Origin: Alphaproteobacteria bacterium BRH_c36
GTDB taxonomy: Bacteria; Pseudomonadota; Alphaproteobacteria; Rhizobiales; Hyphomicrobiaceae
Direction: 5' to 3'
DNA length: 64,000 nt
Assembly: GCA_001516065.1 (NCBI GenBank)
Contig: LOEV01000075.1
Location: forward strand, 19,051-83,050
Under the pieces are notes generated by a model that searched no databases, was not told the DNA's origin, and saw only the letters and a program-made list of their open reading frames with translations. The position numbers and the translations under genes are program-made. Positions 42,158 to 50,019 of the stretch are shown piece after piece (the first letter of the stretch is position 1; each line of letters opens with the position of its first letter).

Positions 42158-42470
42158 AAATCCGATCTCATGCCTTAGAGCAGATCAATTATTAGTCTTG
42201 GTTGAACGACCCAAGCACTGAACCCGCTTATTTTATCCTCACCCACTATCTTCGATTCGAAGAGTTGGTCGATCTGAACTTAACCCATGATAGCTGACGA
42301 AGCTTCATTTAATTTATGGCCCCCTGTCTAGCGTGGTGATGTTTCTCCTGGTCAAGCGCGTTGACGTCTTCGTGATATTGAGCCTTGGAACTCGACGGAC
42401 AGATTGGCCTTCAATATACTTTCGACAATCGCTTGCCTTGATATTTGCGTTTTATGGAAAGGAAACTTGC
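42158..42470. other. Divergent intergenic region
   Basis: No gene; it holds the promoters of the CDF gene and of the DUF411 gene. No operator dyad stands out. Confidence 0.35.
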
Positions 42471-42938
42471 ATGCGCCTTATCAAATCGGTAGCAGCTGTC
42501 GCGATTGCATTCATTACAATCGCGATTGGTTCTCCCAGTGCTCACGCTGCGCCAGTCGTCGAATTGCTGACAACATCGGGATGCGCATGCTGCGAACTTT
42601 GGGCTAATAGAATGCATAAGGCGGGCTTTGTGGTCGAGATTAAACATTTAGGAATGGGCCAACTCGTTCAAGCCAAGTTGAAAGCCGGTGTGCCAATCCA
42701 GCTGTCCGCCTGCCATACGGCGAAGGTTGGCGGATATGTAATAGAGGGGCATGTGCCGCCGGCTGATGTTCTCCGTCTTCTTTCGGAAAAATCGGAAGCA
42801 AAGGGTCTCATTGTTAAAGGCATGCCCATTGGTTCGCCCGGCATGGAGTCGGGCAGTCGCCGAGAGGCTTATGATGTTCTACTGCTTCAGGCGGACGGAA
42901 CTTGGAAAACGTATGTGTCATATTCAGCATTGCCATAA
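42471..42938 (+). CDS. DUF411 periplasmic metal-binding protein, copy 2
   Basis: From the ATG at 42471 (aaagga) the protein has 155 residues with a Sec-type signal ('AVAIAFITIAIGSPSAHA') and the DUF411 set 'TTSGCACCELWANRM', 'SACHTAKVGGYVIEGHVPPA' and 'GLIVKGMPIGSPGME'. Compared with copy 1 (12456-12944) the leader is not twin-arginine, so the two would be exported by different routes. The track start (42333) is an extension. Confidence 0.9.
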   Translation: MRLIKSVAAVAIAFITIAIGSPSAHAAPVVELLTTSGCACCELWANRMHKAGFVVEIKHLGMGQLVQAKLKAGVPIQLSACHTAKVGGYVIEGHVPPADVLRLLSEKSEAKGLIVKGMPIGSPGMESGSRREAYDVLLLQADGTWKTYVSYSALP

Positions 42939-43059
42939 AGCATGTCGTGTATTCTTTGCCCAACAGTGAGACTGGGTCCCGATCACTAAGGCTTTCCCGA
43001 GCGTCGAAGCAGGCAGTGAAACGGCGAGGTCGTTATACAGCCGCCTATTGACAGGAATG

Positions 43060-43404
43060 CTAGTCGCCAAGAAGGCGCCGGCGTTCCTCGAATTCCTCTT
43101 TGTCGATCTCGCCGCGCGCGAAGCGCTCCTTGAGAATATCAAGCGGCGTCTTCGTGAGTGGGCCGTGCGGCGGCAAACCGTGCCCTTGCCCGCCCAACCA
43201 ACGCAGCAAAGAAACGACCACTACGACCGACACGGCAATGAATACGATCATCATAATTGGCCCGAAGAACCAACCATGCCAGCCGTGCCAGGGATATGGC
43301 CCAGGGTATTGAGGTGTTTGCTGAGCGAGGGCGGCTGTAGAGATCGAGACAACAACCGCCGACGTTGCTGCCGACGTCGCTGAACGAAGAGTAATGCGTG
43401 TCAC
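43060..43404 (-). CDS. SHOCT-domain small membrane protein, copy 2
   Basis: The 114-residue protein has the architecture of copy 1 (10129-10461): signal-like N terminus, 'PYPWHGWHGWFFGPIMMIVF', a TM helix, and a SHOCT end 'LDILKERFARGEIDKEEFEE'. It is followed upstream on the same strand by a cytochrome c, 24 nt away. Confidence 0.85.
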   Translation of the reverse strand: MTRITLRSATSAATSAVVVSISTAALAQQTPQYPGPYPWHGWHGWFFGPIMMIVFIAVSVVVVVSLLRWLGGQGHGLPPHGPLTKTPLDILKERFARGEIDKEEFEERRRLLGD

Positions 43405-43428
43405 TATCCGATCCTCTCACAAATTCAT

Positions 43429-44094
43429 CTATTCCGCCCTTGCGGGAGCTGGAAAACCGGCACGCATGGCTGCGATGATTTTCCAAATCTCGTCTTCAGC
43501 CAATGCCTCCTTGAACTCAGGCATTGCGCTACCGACGGGAGTGCCGCCTTCCGAAATCGTCCAAAAGAGATAAGGATCATTGTACATAGGCATCCCCATC
43601 ATGTGAGCGATGTTTGCCGGAGGCGGATTGAGATCGCGCCCAGCCTCGCCATCACCGTATCCTTGGGTGCCATGGCATGACGCGCAGTTGGCAGCATAGA
43701 GTGCGGCCCCTTCAGCAACGGTTGACCCGGATTGGCTGAAAGCGCTGACCTTGTTGCGATAGGTTGACGGAAGACCGTTTCGCATGACGTATCGATGGCG
43801 AATCATGCTGGGCATTCCACGACGCGTCCCATGGCCCATGCCGCGGTCCATGCCTGGTCCATCCCCCATCCACGATCCGCAACAATCTTGACCCATCATT
43901 GGTCTGTTGTCTCGGGGCATGTTTTCTTGCTGCCGGTCGGACTGCCCTTGTGCCATTTGCGGTGTTAGCAGCAAACCTGCGATGCAGAGCACGATCGCAG
44001 CGAGGCCGGTGATCTCGGCGACCGAGTGCCTTGAAGAACCTTTCATTTTACTACTCCAAAAACTGGTCCAGATTTCCCAGAACACGCTCTTCAA
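43429..44094 (-). CDS. c-type cytochrome, copy 2
   Basis: The 221-residue protein (205 from the Met at 44046) has a signal or anchor helix ('GLAAIVLCIAGLLLTPQMA'), a Met/Gly/Arg-rich stretch ('GPGMDRGMGHGTRRGMPSMI') and a cytochrome c domain with 'NCASCHGTQGYGDGEAG' and a distal Met in 'GSAMPEFKEAL'. The Met-rich part could bind Cu(I). It lies upstream of the SHOCT gene in the same direction. Confidence 0.85.
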   Translation of the reverse strand: MKSVFWEIWTSFWSSKMKGSSRHSVAEITGLAAIVLCIAGLLLTPQMAQGQSDRQQENMPRDNRPMMGQDCCGSWMGDGPGMDRGMGHGTRRGMPSMIRHRYVMRNGLPSTYRNKVSAFSQSGSTVAEGAALYAANCASCHGTQGYGDGEAGRDLNPPPANIAHMMGMPMYNDPYLFWTISEGGTPVGSAMPEFKEALAEDEIWKIIAAMRAGFPAPARAE

Positions 44095-44127
44095 TTCTTT
44101 CTACTCGACAGCAAACACGGATCGCGA

Positions 44128-44634
44128 TTAGCCTTCCTCTGTTTCCGAATTCTTTGGACCGCCCAAACCCGATTGCGGGCGACTTTCAGATCGAAGGGAC
44201 TCAATAATTAGTAGCCCGGCACCGCAAACGATCGCAACATCGGCCAAATTGAATGCAGGCCAACCGCTACCAACCGGGCGAAAGCCCAGAAAATCGATAA
44301 CCGCCCCATGTCGGAACCGATCCAAAACGTTGCCGAGCGCACCACCAATTAATAGTCCGATGCCAATAACTTGAAGCTTACGCTGTGAGCGCCACATCCA
44401 GATCGACAAGCCAATCGCCATTGCAATGCCGATTGAAGCGAGTGCCCCCCAATGGGCCTCACCCGCAAATAAACCGAAACTCACGCCGTAATTGCGAACG
44501 AGTACGAAGTTGAAGAACGGGAAAACTTCAATACCAGCCTGCAAGGACGTGGTTGCAAGTGCGATGCCCTTGCTGATCTGATCTATGCCGAAGGCACAAG
44601 CTGCAACGACAAAACCGAGCGCGCGATAAGTCAT
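44128..44634 (-). CDS. lspA: Lipoprotein signal peptidase (LspA), metal-locus copy
   Basis: From the Met at 44634 the protein has 168 residues with four TM helices, 'GIDQISKGIAL', 'LVRNYGVSFGLF', and the catalytic Asp motifs 'GGALGNVLDRFRHGAVIDFL' and 'FNLADVAIVCGAG'. Its ATG overlaps the upstream CDF gene's stop (ATGA). An lspA copy with an HMA-CDF gene and a divergent PbrR is a known arrangement in lead/cadmium loci. It may process a lipoprotein such as an outer-membrane channel. Confidence 0.92.
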   Translation of the reverse strand: MTYRALGFVVAACAFGIDQISKGIALATTSLQAGIEVFPFFNFVLVRNYGVSFGLFAGEAHWGALASIGIAMAIGLSIWMWRSQRKLQVIGIGLLIGGALGNVLDRFRHGAVIDFLGFRPVGSGWPAFNLADVAIVCGAGLLIIESLRSESRPQSGLGGPKNSETEEG

Positions 44635-45503
44635 GCGGCCTCCTTGAGATCGGCCGTGGCATCTCGAACAATGATCCAAGAGGATTGAAGAAAGAGGCCG
44701 GCGATGACGGCAGCGACAACGAGGTCGGGCCAAGCCGCCCCGGTCCAGGCAACCAGAGCGGCCGCCACCACGATAGCAACATTGCCGATGGCATCGTTAC
44801 GTGAGAACAGCCAGACGGCGCGGACATTTGCATCACCATTCCGGTGGGGAACGAGGGCCATAGCAGCCAGAATGTTCACGACGAGCGCGATGAACCCAAA
44901 GGCGCCCATCAACTCGGCTTCCGGTTGGTTAAAGACCAACACCCGGTAGGCCGTGCCAACGAGAACCGCCAATCCCAGCGCACCGAGAAAAAGACCTTGG
45001 ATCAGCGCTGAGCGGGCTCGCCACACGAGGCTCCAGCCGATGGCGAGAACACCGAGAAACGTAATCAAACCATCTCCGAGGAAGTCCAATGCATCGGCTT
45101 TGAGCGCCTGCGAACCCGCAATGAAACCGCCGTACATCTCGATGATGCCATAACCGACGTTCAGCGCGATCACGATCCAAAGCGCGCGCCTGTACTCTGG
45201 TGTGATGTGGCACTTGGCTGCTGCGCGATTATTGGTCTCGCTTGCGGCTGGGGCGCCAGGAACGTCGAGCCGGTCGATATGGTAGCCGATGGCCGAGACC
45301 ACGCGTTCAACCTCTGCGAGCCCAACAGCCGGTTCGTCTGAGCGCACCGTCATGATTTGACTGGCAATGGAGACTTTAACGTCGTCGACGCCGGCTGAAC
45401 GAACCGCCTTCTCGATTTTGGCAGCGCAAGACGGGCAATCCATGCCGGTCACCCGGTAGCGCACAGGCAGGGTCAAGGTCGCTGTTGTCGAGCCGTCGTT
45501 CAT
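44631..45503 (-). CDS. CDF cation transporter with N-terminal HMA domain
   Basis: From the Met at 45503 (the track's 45530 adds nine residues) the protein has 290 residues: an N-terminal HMA domain with 'RVTGMDCPSCAAKIEKAVRS', then six hydrophobic segments of CDF type with 'LKADALDFLGDGLITFLGVL' and 'FSRNDAIGNVAIVVAAALVA'. The first Asp-x3-Asp is altered from the HxxxD of zinc CDFs, which fits Pb, Cd or Co/Ni. It is divergent from the PbrR/CadR-like gene. Confidence 0.88.
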   Translation of the reverse strand: MNDGSTTATLTLPVRYRVTGMDCPSCAAKIEKAVRSAGVDDVKVSIASQIMTVRSDEPAVGLAEVERVVSAIGYHIDRLDVPGAPAASETNNRAAAKCHITPEYRRALWIVIALNVGYGIIEMYGGFIAGSQALKADALDFLGDGLITFLGVLAIGWSLVWRARSALIQGLFLGALGLAVLVGTAYRVLVFNQPEAELMGAFGFIALVVNILAAMALVPHRNGDANVRAVWLFSRNDAIGNVAIVVAAALVAWTGAAWPDLVVAAVIAGLFLQSSWIIVRDATADLKEAA

Positions 45504-45599
45504 TTGTTTCGCACCGTCGGGGCTGTTCAAAGGGGCTCATTTTTGCTAGCGCACGCACGATTTCCACGAGACCGTTGCATCAAGCTAAGTGCCGGCGTA

Positions 45600-45622
45600 G
45601 CATCTATAGTGACTAGAGATGC
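45600..45622. promoter_or_regulatory. 23-bp palindromic operator between the HMA-CDF and merR genes
   Basis: A dyad gcatct-a-tagtgacta-g-agatgc spans the intergenic region, with 21 of 23 positions symmetric. On the minus strand a TTGCAT -35 overlaps its end, with a long spacer of 19 nt before the -10 region. This is the layout bound by PbrR/CadR-type regulators. Confidence 0.7.
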
Positions 45623-45637
45623 AAGGGCAAATTCATG

Positions 45638-46033
45638 ATGCAAGACATCACGATCGGACAGTTAGCGCGCGAGACCGGCTGCAAGATCCCAACGATTCGA
45701 TACTATGAGCAAATTGGATTGTTGCCCCAGCCCCGCCGAACTGCTGGAAACACTCGACGTTACGAGGCAAACCACGTCGCACGGCTCGGCTTCATCCAAC
45801 ATTGCAGGGAACTGGGCTTCGCGCAGAATGCAATCCGAGAACTTCTCGCGCTGACAGATCAACCTGACGAGCCATGCGAGGCCGTAACAAAAATCGCCGA
45901 AACCCGCTTGGCCGATTTGAAACGGCGTCTTGCAAGATTGGAAGCGTTGAAATCAGAACTGGAGCGCATGATCGGGACCTGCGCTGGAGGCCGCGTAAAG
46001 CAATGCCGCATTATTGAAGCTCTAGCACATTAG
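45638..46033 (+). CDS. PbrR/CadR-like MerR family regulator
   Basis: With the second Met (45638) as start the protein has 131 residues: 'ITIGQLARETGCKIPTIRYY' HTH, a long dimerisation helix, and metal cysteines at positions 81, 116 and 124 of the track protein ('DEPCEAV', 'GTCAGGRVKQCRII'). Three Cys in this pattern mark Pb/Cd/Zn sensors. The operator at 45600-45622 is directly ahead. It controls the divergent HMA-CDF/lspA genes. Confidence 0.88.
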   Translation: MQDITIGQLARETGCKIPTIRYYEQIGLLPQPRRTAGNTRRYEANHVARLGFIQHCRELGFAQNAIRELLALTDQPDEPCEAVTKIAETRLADLKRRLARLEALKSELERMIGTCAGGRVKQCRIIEALAH

Positions 46034-46220
46034 TCGCGCGCCGATTGTGTGAAAGAGACACGCGACGATCCCGAGTTGCCCGGAGTTCGCATCCTGTAGC
46101 CCAGCATAGTGAGCCGACTGCTCTACAATTCGTCGCAACTCCACACACGATGTGGCTTTTCGCTCAGGTTCCCCGTACACACGAATTTTGGACGCGCGTA
46201 AAACTCAGGATTGAAGCGCT

Positions 46221-46448
46221 ATGGCGACAACAGAAAAAGCTGTTCGGCTCAAATCAGATATAACGTGTCCCCATTGCGGGCACACTGAAACGGAGACCAT
46301 GCCGCTTGATGCCTGCGTTGGCTTCTATCCGTGCAAGGCTTGCGGAGAAATGCTTCGACCCAAGCAGGGAGATTGTTGTGTCTTTTGCAGCTACGGTACA
46401 GTGCCCTGTCCGCCAATTCAAACAGATGGCGCTTGCTGTCTTAGTTGA
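46221..46448 (+). CDS. 'GDCC' zinc-ribbon protein, copy 2
   Basis: The 75-residue protein repeats the pattern of copy 1 (25646-25891): 'ITCPHCGHTETETMPLDACV', 'CKACGEMLRPKQGDCCVFCS', 'YGTVPCPPIQTDGACC'. It is cytoplasmic (no signal). The start codon has 'gaagcgct' before it, a weak site. Unknown function; metal binding is inferred from ten or more cysteines. Confidence 0.8.
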   Translation: MATTEKAVRLKSDITCPHCGHTETETMPLDACVGFYPCKACGEMLRPKQGDCCVFCSYGTVPCPPIQTDGACCLS

Positions 46449-46925
46449 AGCAAAGAACTATTGAAACTGACCATTCCCGGCTGTCCACCATCGACGGAAT
46501 ATGTCTTCTCAATCCCACAACCGGAAGAAGCTCAGCGAAGATTTTTTGACAACTTCCTATGGAACTCCGGGTCATCTTCGACCGGCAGCTCGCTCTGCGC
46601 TGGCAGCCGACGTTAGTCGGAAAGCTGCCGTCCGTCACAGAATTTTCCACCGACGAAGTTGCGCCGCAGCAATTTTGCGCGTCCCTAGAGGCGTCTTTGT
46701 GGCTGGAAGAACACGCCACATCTGATCGTCCTTGTTCGACATGAGCCGCAGTTGGCCCAAGACGTCGGGCCCTTGGAGATTGACGGTCGGTCGATCCCAA
46801 TAGCGGCTGTCGAAAAGAGCGTAGCTCCGTGTGCGTCGTCGCCGGTCTCATGGGTCCGGAATCGGGGGACCAGCGGTCGCGCGCCGTTGCTGCATCGGCA
46901 GAGCCCCCGTGCTCTGCCTTAGTGC
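46449..46925. other. Non-coding stretch with scattered short ORFs
   Basis: The ORFs on both strands here are Arg/Ser/Ala-rich and lack ribosome sites. No repeat or promoter was recognised. Confidence 0.35.
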
Positions 46926-47572
46926 TTAGATGTCGATCTTCTCGGCGATCTCGATGGCGTCGTCGACCTCAATGCCGAGGTAGCGCACAGTGCTTTCGAT
47001 CTTCGAATGACCGAGCAGAAGCTGGACCGCCCGCAGATTTCCAGTACGGCGGTAGATCAGCACCGCCTTGGTCCGACGCAGCGAATGCGTGCCGAACTTC
47101 GCCGGATCGAGCCCGATACTCGCCACCCACTCCTGAACGAGGCGCGCATACTGACGCGTCGTAAGGCCGGCGCGATCGCCAGACCTGCGAACAGGAACTG
47201 ACCGGGCTTGCGACCCGTCAGCCGCAAGTAGTCGTCGATGGCCATGCGCGTCTGGTCGGTCAACTCAAACCGCACGGGTCTGCCGGTCTTCTTCTGCCGG
47301 ATCGTCGCGCGATCCATGGCGTATCCGCTTGGCGCCACGTCATCGACGCGTACGGCGACGACGTCACAGCCCCGGAGTTTGCTGTCGATGGCGAGTTTGA
47401 ACAGGGCCAAGTCTCGCTTCTTGCCCTCGATCTGCAGCTTGGTCCTGATCGACCAGACGTGGCTTGGCCGCAGCGGCGGCTTGGCGCCGACGAGCTTACC
47501 CTTGTTCCAGGGTATGCGGGCGGGCTTGGCCGGCGCGTCGGTGACAATGGTAGTAGTCTTATCGTCTTCCAT
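46926..47572 (-). pseudogene. Tyrosine recombinase/integrase, frameshifted
   Basis: Two minus-strand frames make up one integrase. The N-terminal piece (47572 to about 47180) reads 'LFKLAIDSKLRGCDVVAVRV' (catalytic Arg) to 'KPGQFLFAG'; then the frame changes near 'caggtctggcg' and the second continues 'GLTTRQYARLVQEWVAS', 'FGTHSLRRTKAVLIYRRTGN' (His-x-x-Arg) and 'LLGHSKIESTVRYLGI' (His, Tyr). One base restores the frame, so it is either a recent pseudogene or a base-calling error. It lies between the PbrR block and the nickel block, a likely old boundary. Confidence 0.75.
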
Positions 47573-47732
47573 GGTCTGTCTCCTTGGTTGAGAGACAGAT
47601 GAGCATGCACCTTGAACAACCTAACCTGCTGATCTAATGACGGCTTTCTACCTAGATCTTCCGTGCGACGGTTAACGCCCGTCGATTCTGACCCAACTCG
47701 GAAATGCATAGGTTTTGCTTTAATCCGTTCTT

Positions 47733-47763
47733 GATTTCTGCAGTAGATTCGATTTCAGAAATC
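47733..47763. repeat. Inverted repeat upstream of the MFS gene
   Basis: The arms gatttctg and cagaaatc pair perfectly with a 15-nt loop, about 80 bp before the MFS start. It may be a regulator site or only a hairpin. Confidence 0.35.
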
Positions 47764-47843
47764 GAGAAGCACGCGCCGAATTGTCCAAGCCCTCTCAATG
47801 CCAGCGCCTTCAAGCTGGCTGGTTTTCTCACTAGACAGGCGCC

Positions 47844-49181
47844 ATGTTCACCCCATTCCGCAATACTACGTATAGACGCCTGTTCACCGCCCAGGTCATC
47901 GCGCTTGTCGGGACCGGCCTGCTGACCGTCGCACTCGGCCTTCTAGCTTACGAGCTTGCTGGCGCTGATGCAGGTCTTGTTCTCGGCACAGCGCTCGCCA
48001 TTAAGATGATCGCTTATGTTGGCATTGCTCCTGTCGTTGGCGGCTTTGCGGCCCTCTTGCCGCGCCGACCGTTCTTGATCGCCCTCGACCTCGTGCGCGC
48101 CGCCATCGCCCTCCTGCTCCCGTTCATCTCGGAAGTCTGGCAGATATATGTGCTCATCTTCCTGTTGCAGGCTTCGTCCGCAGCGTTCACGCCAACATTC
48201 CAGGCGACGATCCCCGATATCCTGCCGGAGGAGCGCGAATACACAAAGGCGTTGTCGCTGTCGCGGCTGGCCTACGATCTGGAGAGCCTGATCAGCCCCG
48301 CGCTTGCCGCTGCGCTGCTCGCAGTCATCAGCTTTCACTGGCTGTTTACAGGCACGGCGATCGGATTCGTTGGATCGGCACTGCTCGTCGCTTCCGTGAC
48401 GCTGCCGTCGGTTGTGACGCAAACGCAAAAATCGGGGTTCTTCGAGCGAACAACACGTGGCTTGCGCAATTACCTTGCAACGCCACGACTGCGCGGACTG
48501 TTGGCACTAAACCTTGCCGCAGCAGCGGGCGGCGCAATGGTGATTGTCAATACGGTGGTTTACGTGCGTTCAGTGCTCGGGGGCGACGCAACTGACGTTG
48601 CATTTGCGTTGGCGGTATTTGGAGCAGGCTCGATGATAGCAGCCCTGGCGCTTCCTTCGCTGCTTGAGCGACGAACGGATCGCACCGTGATGCTCACTGG
48701 CGGTCTTGGTATTATCACCGGACTGGGCGGCTTTAGCGCCCTTTCAGTGGTTGCACCGGCTGGATGGTGGGCGTTGTACGCCACTTGGCTGCTCTTGGGA
48801 GTGTCGTATTCGGCGATCCTCACGCCAAGCGGGCGCCTATTGCGTCGCTCGTCGAACGAGGATGGTCGGCCGGCCCTGTTTGCTGCACAGTTTGCGCTAT
48901 CGCATGCATGCTGGCTTATCACCTATCCGATGGTCGGCTGGCTTGGAGCAACCACCAGTTGGAGCATGGTATTTCTTGTCGCCGCCGCATTCGCCGGCGT
49001 GGGAATTGCGCTCGCGGTACTGGTCTGGCCCGCAAACGATCCCGAGGTCATCGAGCACAGCCATCCAGACCTGGGCCCGGAACATCCCCATTGGCGCGAG
49101 CATGCGACGACAGGGGAAAGGCGTCATGCGCACCGCTTTATCGTCGACGAACATCACCGCAACTGGCCGGGCAGGGCGTAG
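47844..49181 (+). CDS. NreB-like MFS metal exporter with His-rich C terminus
   Basis: The 445-residue MFS protein has about 12 TM helices ('VIALVGTGLLTVALGLLAYE', 'PVVGGFAALLPRRPFLIALD') and a soluble C terminus rich in His ('HSHPDLGPEHPHWREH', 'RRHAHRFIVDEHHRNWP'). This matches NreB-type nickel exporters. It is followed by a NicO/RcnA-like gene with 3 nt between, so the two form an operon. The specific metal (Ni, maybe Co) is inferred from the tail and neighbour. Confidence 0.82.
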   Translation: MFTPFRNTTYRRLFTAQVIALVGTGLLTVALGLLAYELAGADAGLVLGTALAIKMIAYVGIAPVVGGFAALLPRRPFLIALDLVRAAIALLLPFISEVWQIYVLIFLLQASSAAFTPTFQATIPDILPEEREYTKALSLSRLAYDLESLISPALAAALLAVISFHWLFTGTAIGFVGSALLVASVTLPSVVTQTQKSGFFERTTRGLRNYLATPRLRGLLALNLAAAAGGAMVIVNTVVYVRSVLGGDATDVAFALAVFGAGSMIAALALPSLLERRTDRTVMLTGGLGIITGLGGFSALSVVAPAGWWALYATWLLLGVSYSAILTPSGRLLRRSSNEDGRPALFAAQFALSHACWLITYPMVGWLGATTSWSMVFLVAAAFAGVGIALAVLVWPANDPEVIEHSHPDLGPEHPHWREHATTGERRHAHRFIVDEHHRNWPGRA

Positions 49182-49184
49182 CGG

Positions 49185-49910
49185 ATGGCAGGGGACATCC
49201 TTGGCGCTCTGGTTGCGATTCAGGGCGAAATCAATAAGAGCGTCAGTGCCGACCTCGCAGCCTTCGCGCAAACTCGCAATTGGCTGAATCTGGCTGTCGT
49301 CATGCCGCTTGGCGTTCTCTTTGGCGCCGTGCACGCGCTGACGCCGGGACACAGCAAGTCGATTCTCGCCTCCTATATTGCGGGCTCGACCCTATCGCTC
49401 GCACGAGGTATCGGCGTCGCAGCCGTGCTCTCATTCACACACATTATGTCCGCTGTGCTTATCGCTGTGCTGGCGTTGCCGCTCGTGACGCGCACCCTGG
49501 TTGGCGCGGGCCGCGCACCGCTCATCGAGGACCTGAGTAGGGGCATCATCGCCCTGATCGGATTATGGATGATCGCGCGGGCCTGGGGCTTCATGTCCCG
49601 GCATCACGAGAACGGCGCGATGTTCGGAGTGATTGCGGGCCTGATCCCATGCCCATTGACGTTGTTCACGATGGTGTTGGCAATCTCCCGTGGCGTACCA
49701 GAAGCCGGCCTTGTCTTTGCGTTCGCAATGATGCTCGGTGTGGCACTGACATTGTCTGTTCTTGCTGCGCTGTCTGTCTTGGCCAGGGACCGCCTCGCCG
49801 GGCTACTCGCCCGTCACGGGGCCACATTTGCGGCGACCGGGCGTGCACTTGAGGCGGCTGCGGGAGTGTTGCTGCTGGCTTTCGGTCTTCGCCAGGTGTT
49901 CGCAGGATGA
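49185..49910 (+). CDS. NicO/RcnA-like nickel/cobalt permease
   Basis: The 241-residue protein has six hydrophobic segments and the family motif 'LFGAVHALTPGHSKSILAS' followed by 'VLSFTHIMSAVLIAVLALPL' and 'FGVIAGLIPCPLTLFTMVLA'. RcnA/NicO proteins move Ni2+ or Co2+ across the inner membrane. It is coupled to the NreB-like gene and precedes the third RND operon. Confidence 0.88.
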   Translation: MAGDILGALVAIQGEINKSVSADLAAFAQTRNWLNLAVVMPLGVLFGAVHALTPGHSKSILASYIAGSTLSLARGIGVAAVLSFTHIMSAVLIAVLALPLVTRTLVGAGRAPLIEDLSRGIIALIGLWMIARAWGFMSRHHENGAMFGVIAGLIPCPLTLFTMVLAISRGVPEAGLVFAFAMMLGVALTLSVLAALSVLARDRLAGLLARHGATFAATGRALEAAAGVLLLAFGLRQVFAG

Positions 49911-50019
49911 AACCTTCGCCACGTTCTCTGTTACAGAGTGAAACAATTGCGAAATCTGCCTGCAACGTGCCGATGCGATGGTAACGGTCTGTCGAGGGTC
50001 GACCATAAAAAGAGATGCG

